Both the position numbers and the translations under genes were made by a program. Shown here in pieces: positions 50,190 through 59,685 of a stretch of 64,000 bases of DNA. The DNA comes from Flavobacterium laiguense. GTDB taxonomy: Bacteria; Bacteroidota; Bacteroidia; Flavobacteriales; Flavobacteriaceae. The stretch spans positions 108,970 through 172,969 of the forward strand of contig NZ_QCZH01000007.1 of assembly GCF_003097655.1 (NCBI RefSeq), read 5' to 3'. Positions within the stretch are counted from its first letter, which is position 1; each line of letters starts with the position of its first letter. Under the pieces are notes generated by a model, which saw only the letters and a program-made list of their open reading frames with translations, was not told where the DNA came from and made no database searches.

Positions 50190-52007
50190 ATGTTTGATAT
50201 TTCTGCATTAAAAGAATTGAAGCTTTCTGAGCTTCAAGAAATAGCTAAAACAGCTAAAACCATAAAATATAACGGTGTAAAAAAAGAAACTTTAATTAGT
50301 CAAATTTTGGAACACCAAGCCGCAGCTGTTGCAACAACTGTAGAAATAATATCAGAAAAGAGTATTGAAGTAGATAGCCCTAAAAGAGTTCGAATTGCTT
50401 CTGTAAAAAAAGAAACTACTCCGAAAATAGTTCCAGCTTCTCTATTTGTTAATGAAGAAGTTCAAAACGCAAGGGTTGATGAAATAGTACCGCAAAAAAG
50501 CACGGATGATTCAATAGTATCTAAAACGGAAGACACTATAACACCAGTTGCTTCTGAGAAAAAAGAGCCCAAAATAGTAAAATTCAGCAAGTCGGCTTAC
50601 GAGAAAAAGATGGCTTTGCAAAAAGAAAAAGAAGCATTAAAAGAAGCGGCAACTACAGAAGAGGCCTCTTCGAATGCTAATTTGGATGAAGTAGTAGTTG
50701 AAACGGCTGAATCGACAGAAAACTCTGCTCCTGCAAAAAAAATAAATCCAAATCAATTAAATAAAAAGGTTCCAAATCAAAGCGGGAATGCTAATCCAAA
50801 CCCAAGCCCAAATCCAAACGGGAATTCAAATCAAAACCAAAATCCTAATTTTAAAAACAAGAAAAGTAATTTTAAAGATTCTGATTTTGAATTTGATGGG
50901 ATTATTGAAAGCGAAGGTGTTCTTGAAATGATGCCTGACGGTTATGGTTTCTTGCGTTCTTCGGATTATAATTATTTGGCTTCACCAGATGATATTTATT
51001 TGTCTACTTCTCAAGTGCGTTTGTTTGGATTAAAAACCGGTGACACTGTAAAGGGAGTGGTTCGTCCTCCAAAAGAAGGAGAGAAGTTTTTTCCTCTAGT
51101 TCGAGTTTTAAAAATAAATGGACATGATCCGCAAGTGGTTCGTGACAGAGTTTCATTCGAACATTTAACGCCTGTTTTTCCTTCAGAAAAATTCAGATTA
51201 GCCGAAAAACAAAGTACGATTTCAACCCGAATTATTGATTTGTTTTCTCCAATAGGAAAAGGGCAACGTGGAATGATCGTGGCACAGCCTAAAACGGGTA
51301 AAACGATGTTGCTTAAAGAAATTGCCAATGCAATTGCTGCGAACCATCCTGAGGTTTACTTAATTGTTTTATTGATTGACGAGCGTCCGGAAGAGGTTAC
51401 AGACATGCAGCGTAGTGTGCGTGGCGAGGTAATTGCATCTACATTTGATAGAGAGCCTCAAGAACACGTTAAGATTGCTAATATTGTCCTAGAAAAAGCG
51501 AAGCGCTTGGTTGAATGTGGTCACGACGTTGTGATTCTTTTAGACTCCATAACTCGTTTGGCTAGAGCTTATAATACAGTACAACCTGCTTCCGGTAAAG
51601 TATTGAGCGGTGGAGTTGATGCGAATGCTCTGCAAAAACCTAAGCGTTTCTTTGGAGCGGCTCGTAATGTTGAAAATGGTGGGTCGTTGAGTATTATTGC
51701 AACTGCATTAACAGAAACGGGTTCTAAAATGGACGAGGTTATCTTTGAGGAATTCAAAGGAACCGGTAATATGGAATTGCAATTGGATAGAAAAATTGCT
51801 AATAAACGTATTTTTCCAGCTATTGATTTGACTTCTTCAAGTACGAGACGAGACGATATGTTATTAGATCAAAAAACATTGCAAAGAATGTGGATTATGC
51901 GTAAATATCTATCGGATATGAATCCTGTTGAAGCGATGGATTTTATCAATGATCGTTTTAAGAAAACCAAAAATAATGATGAATTTTTAATCTCTATGAA
52001 TGATTAA
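50190..52007 (+). CDS. rho: Transcription termination factor Rho with long N-terminal insert
   Basis: A 605-residue hexameric RNA helicase. The Rho_N/SAP-like helices (1-47, [15 protein letters not shown]) are followed by a low-complexity insert of about 180 residues rich in K, E, N and P (repeated [15 protein letters not shown] near 200-215). Then comes the RNA-binding cold-shock domain with [14 protein letters not shown], Walker [14 protein letters not shown], Walker [16 protein letters not shown] and the Q/R-loops. E. coli Rho has 419 residues; inserts like this are usual in Bacteroidetes. The insert is likely disordered and may bind RNA or phase-separate (inference). Confidence 0.96.
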   Translation: MFDISALKELKLSELQEIAKTAKTIKYNGVKKETLISQILEHQAAAVATTVEIISEKSIEVDSPKRVRIASVKKETTPKIVPASLFVNEEVQNARVDEIVPQKSTDDSIVSKTEDTITPVASEKKEPKIVKFSKSAYEKKMALQKEKEALKEAATTEEASSNANLDEVVVETAESTENSAPAKKINPNQLNKKVPNQSGNANPNPSPNPNGNSNQNQNPNFKNKKSNFKDSDFEFDGIIESEGVLEMMPDGYGFLRSSDYNYLASPDDIYLSTSQVRLFGLKTGDTVKGVVRPPKEGEKFFPLVRVLKINGHDPQVVRDRVSFEHLTPVFPSEKFRLAEKQSTISTRIIDLFSPIGKGQRGMIVAQPKTGKTMLLKEIANAIAANHPEVYLIVLLIDERPEEVTDMQRSVRGEVIASTFDREPQEHVKIANIVLEKAKRLVECGHDVVILLDSITRLARAYNTVQPASGKVLSGGVDANALQKPKRFFGAARNVENGGSLSIIATALTETGSKMDEVIFEEFKGTGNMELQLDRKIANKRIFPAIDLTSSSTRRDDMLLDQKTLQRMWIMRKYLSDMNPVEAMDFINDRFKKTKNNDEFLISMND

Positions 52008-52060
52008 AGAAATTGCAATAGCAATAACAATTTCAAGAATCAATTTTTTTAATAGAATAA

Positions 52061-52095
52061 AAAACTCCAATTTTCAAATCGAAAATTGGAGTTTT
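52061..52095 (+). terminator. Terminator of rho
   Basis: AAAACTCCAATTTTC and GAAAATTGGAGTTTT form a perfect 15-bp stem with a 5-base loop, followed by T's. Confidence 0.9.
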
Positions 52096-52102
52096 TTTTG
52101 GT

Positions 52103-52142
52103 AATTGCAATTGCAATTGCAATTGATTTTTGATATTGAAAT
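52103..52142. repeat. (GCAATT)n satellite between rho and the RsmB-like gene
   Basis: GCAATT is repeated in tandem, then degenerates into GATTTTTGATATTGAAATT at the 3' end of the minus-strand gene. A looser tract of the same kind (GCAATAACAATTTC) lies at 52013-52043 after the rho stop. Confidence 0.7.
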
Positions 52143-52143
52143 T

Positions 52144-53358
52144 TTACTCTTTTCTCTCCAACAAAGCCATGTAAAATCCATCAAAACCAGACTCAGATGC
52201 CAGTATTTTTTGGTCTTTTATGAAATTGAATTGTTTACCAATATCTGTTGTCAAGAAACGAGCGATTTGCTCTTGATTTTCAGAAGGTAAAATTGAGCAA
52301 GTTGCATAAACTAATTTACCACCTGGTTTTACAATTTTCGAATAACTTTCTAAAACTTCCGATTGTACTTTACGGATGTTATCAATGAATTCGGGTTTTA
52401 ATTTCCACTTGGCGTCAGGATTTCTTTTAAGAACACCCAGACCGCTACAAGGAGCGTCAATCAAAACTCTATCAGCTCTTTCGTGAAGTTTTTTGATGAT
52501 TTTTGTAGAATCAATGATGCGGTATTCAATATTGAAAGCGCCATCTCTTTTGGCTCTAATTTTTAATTGTTTCAATTTGCTTTCATACAAATCCATTGCA
52601 ATCAATTGTCCTTTGTTTTCCATCAAAGAAGCGATATGCAACGTTTTTCCTCCAGCACCAGCGCAAGTATCTACTACACGCATTCCTGGTTTTACATCTA
52701 GGAAGTGAGCTACTAATTGTGAATTGGCATCCTGTACTTCAAAAAAACCTTGCTTGAAGGCATCTGTCAAGAATACATTGGCTCTTTCTTTTAATACTAA
52801 AGCATCAGGTTGATCTTTTAAGAACTCTGTTTCGATGTTTAGATCCATCAAAATAGCTCTTAAATTTTCTTTGGTAGTTTTAAGGGTATTTACTCTTAAA
52901 ATCACTTTTGCAGGTTGGTTTTGAGCAGCAATTTCTGTTGCCCAAACTTTTTCTCCAAGTTCTTTTACGCCCAATTCATCCATCCAGTCTGGAATAGATT
53001 CTTTTAAGGCTCTCACTTTTGAAAGCTCATCAAAGCGACCTTTTATTTTTCGCTCAGGTGTGCCTTCTAATTGTCTCCAATCTGGAATTGGGTATCCTCT
53101 TAACACTGCCCATACAGAGAACATTCTCCAAAGATTATCTCTGTCAAACGGTTCTTTTACTTCGGCAATCTCGGCATATAATCTTTTCCAACGTACAACT
53201 TCGTAGATGGTTTCGGCAACAAATTTTCTATCTGAACTTCCCCAACGTTTGTCTTTTTTTAGGGATCTTGCTACTACTTTATCGGCATATTCTCCTTCGT
53301 TAAAAATAGCGTTAAGAGCATCGATGGTAGTGTAAACTAAATTTCTGTGTAATCTCAT
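52144..53358 (-). CDS. RsmB/NOP family 16S rRNA m5C methyltransferase
   Basis: A 404-residue enzyme. The NusB-like N-terminal domain (about 1-130) and the Rossmann domain are both present, with VVDTCAGAGGKTLH (motif I), IDAPCSGLGVLKR (motif IV with Cys) and YATCSILPSENQ (motif VI with the catalytic Cys). It methylates a cytosine in rRNA. The family is clear; RsmB is the closest by architecture, but a different cytosine target is possible. Its TACCTTTG promoter box is 18 bases upstream. Confidence 0.92.
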   Translation of the reverse strand: MRLHRNLVYTTIDALNAIFNEGEYADKVVARSLKKDKRWGSSDRKFVAETIYEVVRWKRLYAEIAEVKEPFDRDNLWRMFSVWAVLRGYPIPDWRQLEGTPERKIKGRFDELSKVRALKESIPDWMDELGVKELGEKVWATEIAAQNQPAKVILRVNTLKTTKENLRAILMDLNIETEFLKDQPDALVLKERANVFLTDAFKQGFFEVQDANSQLVAHFLDVKPGMRVVDTCAGAGGKTLHIASLMENKGQLIAMDLYESKLKQLKIRAKRDGAFNIEYRIIDSTKIIKKLHERADRVLIDAPCSGLGVLKRNPDAKWKLKPEFIDNIRKVQSEVLESYSKIVKPGGKLVYATCSILPSENQEQIARFLTTDIGKQFNFIKDQKILASESGFDGFYMALLERKE

Positions 53359-53375
53359 TTTAAATAATTGAAGTG

Positions 53376-53383
53376 CAAAGGTA
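53376..53383 (-). promoter_or_regulatory. Candidate -7 element of the RsmB-like gene
   Basis: The minus strand reads TACCTTTG, 18 bases before the ATG. Confidence 0.45.
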
Positions 53384-53429
53384 CTATTTATTGATTAAAT
53401 CTAAGATTTATATTTTAACCAAAAAAAAA

Positions 53430-53447
53430 CACTGTTTTACAACAGTG
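53430..53447. terminator. Terminator of kup (minus strand)
   Basis: CACTGTT and AACAGTG form a 7-bp stem; on minus it is flanked by an A-rich and a T-rich run (nine T's). Confidence 0.72.
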
Positions 53448-53461
53448 CTTTTTGGGTGTTT

Positions 53462-55432
53462 TTAGTTTTTAACGAATACTCTCGTTAGTCCAATGTTTTC
53501 TGGTGGGTGGAGTACCATTGGGAATTTTTCTATTTTCACGGAGCTACTATCCAATCCAAAAGCGCTTTCTTCGGATAGGCTTAGTTTTTTAATAAAGAAA
53601 TAAGAATTCATTATTAATTTTTCATGCCATAACATATCGCTGTCATTGGATAAGAATTTCTCAGACAATACAAATTTAAAGTCGCCAATAATGTTGTTTT
53701 TGTTTAATGACTCGTATCTACTGGTAATATCTACTTCACCATTTTTCACCATGTCTTTAATAACTTCTTTGAACATTAAGTTGATTTTAGTAGGCTCTCT
53801 AAAACCTAAATTGAAATCAACACGGTATAAATCGTCTTTCAGAATCTCTTTTACTTTGTATTCGGTTTTGTAAGGTTCTGGTAATATGTTAACGTGAACA
53901 AACCAATATATATCAGCTCTTTTAGGTCTTTTCTGCAAGATTGAAAACATCACTTTTTCTTCTATTTCATCAGTGCGATTGGCATTGGTCATATACACTA
54001 AATGTGTTGCATATTTTGGAATAGATAAATCAGCACTTAATTCTTCCAATACTTTTTTGTAATCATCTATTTTTACAATTTTAGTATAGCTTTTACTAAT
54101 CTGTTTTGCTCTGTACCAAACAGTCATAACTCCTGTTAAAATCAAAGCGATAAAAAGAGTTACGTAACCACCTTCTCCAAACTTTGTGATATTGGCGGCC
54201 AAAAAACTAAACTCAATTCCTAAGTAAATGGTAATTAATGGAACGAAAAAATACCATTTTACCCTTTTCATTATTAAATAAAAATTAAGCAAAACGGTGG
54301 TCATTATCATACATAATATAATTGCCAAACCATAGGCGTGTTCCATATTGCTGGACTCTTCAAAATGCAAAACGATTCCAACACAACCAAAAAATAACAA
54401 CCAGTTTATCGATGGGATATATATTTGTCCTTTTAGCTCAGTAGGGTATTTGATTTTTACTTTTGGCCAAAAGTTCAATTTCATTCCTTCATTTATTAAA
54501 GTGAATGATCCTGAGATAAGTGCTTGAGAGGCAATCACAGTGGCAAGAGTGGCAATGACAATTCCAAAAGGTTTAAACCATTCTGGCATCATTAAGTAAA
54601 AAGGGTTTGCATAATCTCCTCCTAAAGTTTGCAATGTTACTCCTTCATGATGTATTAAGTAGGCTGCTTGGCCGAAATAATTAAGAACTAATGCGATTTT
54701 TACAAAAATCCAACTGATTCTAATATTCTTTCTCCCGCAATGTCCCATGTCAGAATATAGAGCTTCTGCTCCAGTGGTACAAAGGAAAACAAAACCTAGT
54801 ACAAAAAAGCCTTCAGGATGTATGGATAATAAGTGATAAGCATAATAAGGATTTATTGCTTTGAAAACCTCAGGATGCATTGATATTTGATAAATACCTA
54901 AGGTAGCTAGCATTCCAAACCAAATAAGCATCATTGGAGCAAAAAATTTACCTACTAATTTAGTTCCGAATTGCTGAATCGTAAAGAGTATGAATAAGAT
55001 TCCAATTACAATAGGCACTGTATTGATATGAGGAAAGTACATTCTCATTCCCTCTACCGCTGATGATACAGAGATAGGAGGTGTAATGATTCCGTCAGCA
55101 AGCAAGGCACTACCTCCGATAATTGCGGGGACAATTAACCATTTAATTTTAGTTTTCTTGACCAAGGCATAAAGGGCGAAAATTCCGCCTTCACCATGAT
55201 TGTCAGCACTTAATGTAATCAGTACGTATTTGATGGTGGTCTGTAAAGTAAGTGTCCAAAAAACACAAGAGATACCACCTAAAACAATATCTGCATTTAT
55301 AATATAATCGCCAAGTATGGCTTTCATTACGTATAATGGAGATGTTCCAATATCTCCATAAATTATTCCTAGAGAAATTAATAATCCACCTAAAGTTAAT
55401 TTGCTGTGGAGGTCTTTGTGCGTTGCGCTCAT
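53462..55432 (-). CDS. kup: Kup-type potassium uptake transporter
   Basis: A 656-residue protein. It has about 12 membrane helices (residues 13-440), with the family motif GGLLISLGIIYGDIGTSPLYV near the start and ALYSDMGHCGRKNIR in the middle, then a cytoplasmic C-terminal domain. It takes up potassium with protons. The length is as expected of KUP/HAK transporters. It is monocistronic, with terminators on both sides. Database copies are named Kup or trkD. Confidence 0.95.
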   Translation of the reverse strand: MSATHKDLHSKLTLGGLLISLGIIYGDIGTSPLYVMKAILGDYIINADIVLGGISCVFWTLTLQTTIKYVLITLSADNHGEGGIFALYALVKKTKIKWLIVPAIIGGSALLADGIITPPISVSSAVEGMRMYFPHINTVPIVIGILFILFTIQQFGTKLVGKFFAPMMLIWFGMLATLGIYQISMHPEVFKAINPYYAYHLLSIHPEGFFVLGFVFLCTTGAEALYSDMGHCGRKNIRISWIFVKIALVLNYFGQAAYLIHHEGVTLQTLGGDYANPFYLMMPEWFKPFGIVIATLATVIASQALISGSFTLINEGMKLNFWPKVKIKYPTELKGQIYIPSINWLLFFGCVGIVLHFEESSNMEHAYGLAIILCMIMTTVLLNFYLIMKRVKWYFFVPLITIYLGIEFSFLAANITKFGEGGYVTLFIALILTGVMTVWYRAKQISKSYTKIVKIDDYKKVLEELSADLSIPKYATHLVYMTNANRTDEIEEKVMFSILQKRPKRADIYWFVHVNILPEPYKTEYKVKEILKDDLYRVDFNLGFREPTKINLMFKEVIKDMVKNGEVDITSRYESLNKNNIIGDFKFVLSEKFLSNDSDMLWHEKLIMNSYFFIKKLSLSEESAFGLDSSSVKIEKFPMVLHPPENIGLTRVFVKN

Positions 55433-55507
55433 TTAAAATTTTTAAAAAACTTGTCAAATTTACTATTTTAAAATAAAATAAAGCGCCTTATTTTTTAAAA
55501 TAAAAAA

Positions 55508-55537
55508 AAAGGCTCGGTAGTTATCTACCGAGCCTTT
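55508..55537. terminator. Terminator of the repeat-tailed protein gene
   Basis: AAAGGCTCGGTAG and CTACCGAGCCTTT form a perfect 13-bp stem with loop TTAT, with A and T runs on the two sides. Confidence 0.9.
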
Positions 55538-55555
55538 TTTGTAATTTAAATTCAT

Positions 55556-56722
55556 TTAGATTCTTCTGTTTGTGTTTCTAGATGTGTAGTCTGTACTTCT
55601 TTGGGATTCAGTTCTTTGGGTGTTGTTGCTTGTTCTGTTTTGAGAATGTTCCCTTTGAGGTTCTGCCTTTTGAGTGTTGTATTCTCTTGGAGTACTTGTT
55701 CTGTTTTGAGTGTACTCTCTTTGAGGTTCGACTCTTTGAGTGTTGTATTCTCTTGGAGAGCTTGTTCTATTCTGAGAATATTCTCTTTGAGGTTCTCCTT
55801 TTTGAGTGTTATTTTCTCTTGTAGTGTTAGTTCTATTTTGAGAATATTCTCTTTGGGGTTCTACTCTTTGAGTTGTATATTCTTTTGGTGAACTCGTTCT
55901 GGTTTGAGTATACTCTCTTTGATAATTGCTATTGTTTCTAGAATAAGCGATATCGTTTCTGGATCTGTTATTAGTATTGTATCTTTTTTGGTCTAATTCA
56001 TATCGGTTCGAAACTTGATAGTTTCTTCTAGAAAATGCGTAGTTTGGGTATTGCTTTTCATAACTATTACAGCTATAAGAATTATAGATTACTGGAGCTC
56101 TATAGCATCTTCTGTAATTTACATAATTGTAATTGTTATAATAGTTTACGCAACCATATATATTGTTTCTATATCTGTATAAAGGATATGGGTTCCAAGA
56201 ATAATAGTAGGTTGGGTAGTAATTCCATGTCCAAGAAGAATAATAAGGTTGGTAACTATTAATCCATAATGAAGCGTAGATTTGAGGCGTATAACAATAT
56301 TCAGGTTCGTAAATGTAATTCTGACCATACATATAAGAGTTTCCAACGATTTGTATCGAAATATTGTTTTGTCTGTCTTTCTCTACTTCGATAGTAGCAA
56401 CATCTTGATAAAGATCACGACCAATAACCGATTGTACAATGATTACGTGTGTTCTTTTCTCTACAGATTCAATTACTCTCAAGTAGTCAACTTGATTGTC
56501 GTTATTCAAATCTAAGTTTGATATTTTAGTTCTAGGATCGTTTAATCTTCTTTCAAAATCTTTTAAGTTTTGAGATTCTCCAAAGATTGAAGATACAGCT
56601 CTTAAATCTAAATTATCACTAATTTCAGAGTTCATTGCGTTTACCGTTGTTCTGTCTTGTGCATTCATTTGTAATGCAAAGAATGTAGTTATAAGTGCTA
56701 CGAATTGTAATTTTGATTTCAT
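55556..56722 (-). CDS. Secreted protein with tandem 22-residue C-terminal repeats
   Basis: A 388-residue protein with signal peptide 1-21 (LQMNAQD). A conserved domain (about 22-125) contains KISNLDLNNDNQVDYLRVIE, an EF-hand-like calcium loop. Then comes a Tyr/Trp/Ser/Asn-rich segment (about 130-235). Four tandem repeats with the core EPQREYSQNRT and period 22 residues (66 bases) fill 284-367, followed by a T/R/N-rich end. It is likely periplasmic or on the surface. The repeat count is probably variable. The function is unknown. Confidence 0.83.
   Translation of the reverse strand: MKSKLQFVALITTFFALQMNAQDRTTVNAMNSEISDNLDLRAVSSIFGESQNLKDFERRLNDPRTKISNLDLNNDNQVDYLRVIESVEKRTHVIIVQSVIGRDLYQDVATIEVEKDRQNNISIQIVGNSYMYGQNYIYEPEYCYTPQIYASLWINSYQPYYSSWTWNYYPTYYYSWNPYPLYRYRNNIYGCVNYYNNYNYVNYRRCYRAPVIYNSYSCNSYEKQYPNYAFSRRNYQVSNRYELDQKRYNTNNRSRNDIAYSRNNSNYQREYTQTRTSSPKEYTTQRVEPQREYSQNRTNTTRENNTQKGEPQREYSQNRTSSPREYNTQRVEPQREYTQNRTSTPREYNTQKAEPQREHSQNRTSNNTQRTESQRSTDYTSRNTNRRI
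55617..55870. repeat. 66-base tandem repeats in the 3' part of the secreted protein gene
   Basis: Units of 66 bases, with the shared block TTCTGTTTTGAG / CTCTTTGAGGTT, are repeated about four times with substitutions. They encode the 22-residue repeats at protein residues 284-367. Confidence 0.8.
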
Positions 56723-56811
56723 GGCTATTTGGGTTATTATTTGTTTTTAAGATATAAACAACAATTGTGCCATAATTAAATGATACTGGTAATTTTTGTT
56801 TAACATTATTA

Positions 56812-56819
56812 TATATTTG
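56812..56819 (+). promoter_or_regulatory. Candidate -7 element of the beta-propeller gene
   Basis: TATATTTG lies 21 bases before the ATG at 56840. Confidence 0.45.
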
Positions 56820-56839
56820 TTCTAAAAAAAATCGATACC

Positions 56840-57901
56840 ATGAGAAGAATTTATATAACTATACTGTTGTTGAATGTTTTGTTTTTTGTTGAAGCTCAAA
56901 ATTCCTCCAAAAATAAAAATACACAAGCCGTTTTTAGCACCATACAAGTTGATACTTTGTTTCAAGATAAAATAAGTATTAGGGCAATTGTATTGGATAA
57001 CGGTAAAATATGGTACGCTGCTGATCAAGGGAAATTTGGTTATTATGATTTAAAATCAAATAAAAAATTTGAAAAGGTTATAAAAAAAGACACTTTGAAT
57101 ATTGAGTTTAGGAGTATAGCCAAAACTTCAAAGTTTATATATGCGCTTAATGTGGCTAATCCTGCATTGTTGTATCAAATTAGTAAAGATGGAAAAGAGG
57201 TTCAATTAGTGTATCAAGAAAATGATAAAAAAGTTTTTTATGATAGTATGCAGTTTTGGAATGATAAAGATGGGATAGCTGTTGGTGATCCTATTGATGA
57301 TTGTCTTTCGGTTATCGTAACCCATGACGGAGGGAATACATGGAGTAAAATCCCCAATAGTAAATTGCCAAAAGTTTTTGAAGGAGAAGCTCATTTTGCC
57401 GCAAGTAATACGAATATTGTTATAAAGGGCAATGATACTTGGATTGTTTCCGGAGGAAAAAAATCAAGGGTTTTTTATTCTTCGGATAAAGGAAATTCTT
57501 GGGAAGTCTTTGAAACACCAATTGTGCAAGGAAAACAAATGACTGGTATTTTTACTGCAGATTTCTATGATAAGGAAAATGGTTTTTTAGCTGGTGGAAA
57601 TTATGAAGTACTGAATCAGAATTTTGAGAATAAAGCAGTCACCAACGATGGCGGGAAAACTTGGCAACTCATTGCAGAAAAACAAGGATTCGGTTATGCT
57701 TCCTGTGTGCAATATGTCCCTAACAGTAACGGAAAAGGATTGGTCGTTGTAGGGGCTTCAGGTCTAAGTTATTCATCGGATGGTGGTGTGACTTGGGTAC
57801 AATTGCTGCAAGATTCAAGTTTGTTTACGATTCGGTTTTTAGATAAAAACACCGCAATTGCAGCTGGTCGTAATAAAATGATCCGAATTCGTTTTAAATA
57901 A
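56840..57901 (+). CDS. Secreted BNR/Ycf48-like beta-propeller protein
   Basis: A 353-residue protein with signal peptide 1-19. Asp-box (BNR) motifs recur: VTHDGGNTWSKI, YSSDKGNSWEVF, VTNDGGKTWQLI and YSSDGGVTWVQL, predicting a propeller of six or seven blades as in Ycf48/HCF136 and sortilin-type folds. Homologues in flavobacteria have been labelled oxidoreductase, but no cofactor motif is visible. It is likely a periplasmic binding or assembly protein. Confidence 0.87.
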   Translation: MRRIYITILLLNVLFFVEAQNSSKNKNTQAVFSTIQVDTLFQDKISIRAIVLDNGKIWYAADQGKFGYYDLKSNKKFEKVIKKDTLNIEFRSIAKTSKFIYALNVANPALLYQISKDGKEVQLVYQENDKKVFYDSMQFWNDKDGIAVGDPIDDCLSVIVTHDGGNTWSKIPNSKLPKVFEGEAHFAASNTNIVIKGNDTWIVSGGKKSRVFYSSDKGNSWEVFETPIVQGKQMTGIFTADFYDKENGFLAGGNYEVLNQNFENKAVTNDGGKTWQLIAEKQGFGYASCVQYVPNSNGKGLVVVGASGLSYSSDGGVTWVQLLQDSSLFTIRFLDKNTAIAAGRNKMIRIRFK

Positions 57902-57904
57902 AAA

Positions 57905-57944
57905 AAATCCCCGTTTAATAGAATGAACTATCAAACGGGGATTT
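57905..57944. terminator. Bidirectional terminator
   Basis: AAATCCCCGTTT and AAACGGGGATTT form a 12-bp stem, extended by a 4-bp inner stem. The A run to the left makes it a strong terminator on minus for the ECF operon; on plus it follows the beta-propeller gene. Confidence 0.87.
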
Positions 57945-57956
57945 CCTGAATTAAAA

Positions 57957-58415
57957 TTATTTTTTTGGAGCGTTGTCTCTATACTGCTGCAATAATTTTC
58001 TACTGAAATTTTCTTCTGCTTTTTTTAATTTAATGATTTTTATGGCAGGAAGTACATCTTTCAAATTACTGATAAATTTTTTTCTTAATTGAAACAATTC
58101 CTCTTCATTGCTTTCAATTTGGTTTAAAAGTACCTTTGCTTCTTTCTCGGATAACTTGTCTAATTCATCATTATCCATTTTTCGATAAGATCCTTTCAAT
58201 TTTTTATGTCTCAATTCAAACTGCTTATCATCGAAAGTATTGTAAATGGGCCAGAATTTTTCGGCTTCATTAGAGGTAAGGTTTAATTCCGTGGTTAAAA
58301 AAGCTACTTTCATGGCTTTAATTTGTTCCTTTTTTTCTTTCATTCTTTCGCCTTGAGCGTAAAAAGTAAAAGACATAAATAAAAATAATATCGGATATAA
58401 TTTTCTAATGTTCAT
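57957..58415 (-). CDS. Spy/CpxP-like periplasmic protein of the ECF operon
   Basis: A 152-residue protein with signal peptide 1-20 (FTFYAQG) and an otherwise all-helical, highly charged sequence. The segments LTTELNLTSNEAEKFWPIYN and FISNLKDVLPAIKIIKLKKAEE resemble the LTxxQ/Spy helical hairpin that senses or buffers misfolded protein. As the third gene after an ECF sigma and its membrane partner, it is the class labelled 'sensor of ECF-type sigma factor' in flavobacteria. The role is inferred. Confidence 0.8.
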   Translation of the reverse strand: MNIRKLYPILFLFMSFTFYAQGERMKEKKEQIKAMKVAFLTTELNLTSNEAEKFWPIYNTFDDKQFELRHKKLKGSYRKMDNDELDKLSEKEAKVLLNQIESNEEELFQLRKKFISNLKDVLPAIKIIKLKKAEENFSRKLLQQYRDNAPKK

Positions 58416-58454
58416 TGTTTCTGATTTTGGTTCTGTTAATGTGATATTTTATAT

Positions 58455-58880
58455 CTAATTTTCGATAAGTAAATTTTCCATGTTCGGATTTGTGACTAAA
58501 ATGTCTTCCAATGTTTCATCTTCTAGTTTTGTTAAATTTACAATACTGTTGTTTTCAGGTTCAATTTCTCCAATTAACTCGTAATGGTTTATGTTGGAAT
58601 CTTCGGCTAGATAATTTTCAATAGTTGTAGAATCTAGTTCGTTATTTTTCACATCAGTGGTATAAAGAATCGGAATCATTATGGCAAGTACTAACACAGC
58701 CGCAATTGCCATTATAATAGTTTTCCTTTTTCTAAAGATAGAGATTACTTTTACATTACTTGTAATTTCTTCTTTTGGTAGATTTTGTAAAAATTTTGAA
58801 GAAAAGGAATCATGATAACCCTCAGGAGTTTTAAATCCTGGATTTATTTTTGGTTCGTCTTCTAGTTTAAATGGTTTCAT
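58455..58880 (-). CDS. Probable membrane-anchored anti-sigma factor
   Basis: A 141-residue protein with a cytoplasmic N-terminal head of about 50 residues (MKPFKLEDEPKINPGFKTPEGY, including the FKTPEGYFD-like motif seen in flavobacterial anti-sigma proteins), one membrane helix (about 53-71, TIIMAIAAVLVLAIMIPIL), and an acidic periplasmic tail ending NLLIEN. It lies 33 bases after the sigma gene. The anti-sigma role is inferred from topology and position. Confidence 0.77.
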   Translation of the reverse strand: MKPFKLEDEPKINPGFKTPEGYHDSFSSKFLQNLPKEEITSNVKVISIFRKRKTIIMAIAAVLVLAIMIPILYTTDVKNNELDSTTIENYLAEDSNINHYELIGEIEPENNSIVNLTKLEDETLEDILVTNPNMENLLIEN

Positions 58881-58913
58881 AATGTGTATTTGACTTAATC
58901 TTAACTAAATGGT

Positions 58914-59456
58914 TTAATTGACTGTCACAAAAATTTCTATTTTTTTAACGGCATGATGGTAAGATGCTTTTAAGGCACCAACCGAAGTACCCAGTATTTC
59001 GGATATTTCTTCGTATTTTAAATCTTCAAAATATTTCATTTTAAAAACCAATTGTTGTTTTTCCGGTAAGGTTGCTATTGCTTTTTGTAGTTTGAATTGA
59101 ATCTCATCGCCGTCAAAATAGATGTCGGCTTTTAGATTGTCAATCGCTTTATTTTGCAATTCAACAGATGATATGCCGCTTTTTTTTGCTTTTAGATTCA
59201 AAAAAGAAAGGGCTTCATTAGTTGCTATTCGATACATCCAAGAAAATAGTTTGCTTTCACCCTTAAAATTCTTTAGATGTTGAAACACTTTTACAAACGT
59301 ATTTTGTAAAACATCATCGGTATCATCATGGCTTAAAACGATATTCCGAATGTGATTGTACAGCGGTTTTTGATATTCGTGTAAGAGCTTTTGAAACGCT
59401 TGATTCTGCGTTTGAGGGTTCAATAAATTGGTGATGAATTCCTTTTCTTCCTGCAA
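58914..59456 (-). CDS. ECF-type RNA polymerase sigma factor
   Basis: A 180-residue sigma factor: region 2 has DDTDDVLQNTFVKVFQHLKNF and SWMYRIATNEALSFLN, region 4 has FEDLKYEEISEILGTSVGALK. The first residues (MQEEKEFITNLLNPQTQNQAF) are typical of the flavobacterial subgroup. It heads a three-gene operon with a membrane partner and a Spy-like protein. Confidence 0.94.
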   Translation of the reverse strand: MQEEKEFITNLLNPQTQNQAFQKLLHEYQKPLYNHIRNIVLSHDDTDDVLQNTFVKVFQHLKNFKGESKLFSWMYRIATNEALSFLNLKAKKSGISSVELQNKAIDNLKADIYFDGDEIQFKLQKAIATLPEKQQLVFKMKYFEDLKYEEISEILGTSVGALKASYHHAVKKIEIFVTVN

Positions 59457-59553
59457 TTTCTATTTCTTTTGTAGTTAGATGCCAATGAATCAAAAAGGTT
59501 TAATCTAAAATGAAAAAATGATGCTATTTTAAATTTAGCATAGAATGAATTTG

Positions 59554-59667
59554 AACCATATAAGTCATATAAGAAAATGTAAGCTCAACTTCCTTTACTC
59601 ATACTCATATATTATTTAAGAATTCAAAATAGTCCAACTTAAATGAACTTATATGTCTTATATGGTT
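59554..59667. repeat. Nested inverted-repeat element (MITE-like), copy 3
   Basis: 20-base arms beginning AACCATATAAG (59554-59573 and 59648-59667) pair with one mismatch. Each arm is itself a near-direct repeat (CATATAAG twice). The 74-base centre is AT-rich and non-coding. The same layout of arms with an internal near-repeat is seen at 2596-2738. It fills the gap between the sigma gene and the SRPBCC gene. Confidence 0.75.
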
Positions 59668-59685
59668 GGAAAACGTCCAAAATAA

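Noticed and set aside
55582..55891. Two overlapping plus-strand frames rich in Cys, Phe and Leu
   Set aside because: They are the antisense of the 66-base tandem repeats of the secreted protein gene; their regularity comes from the repeats.
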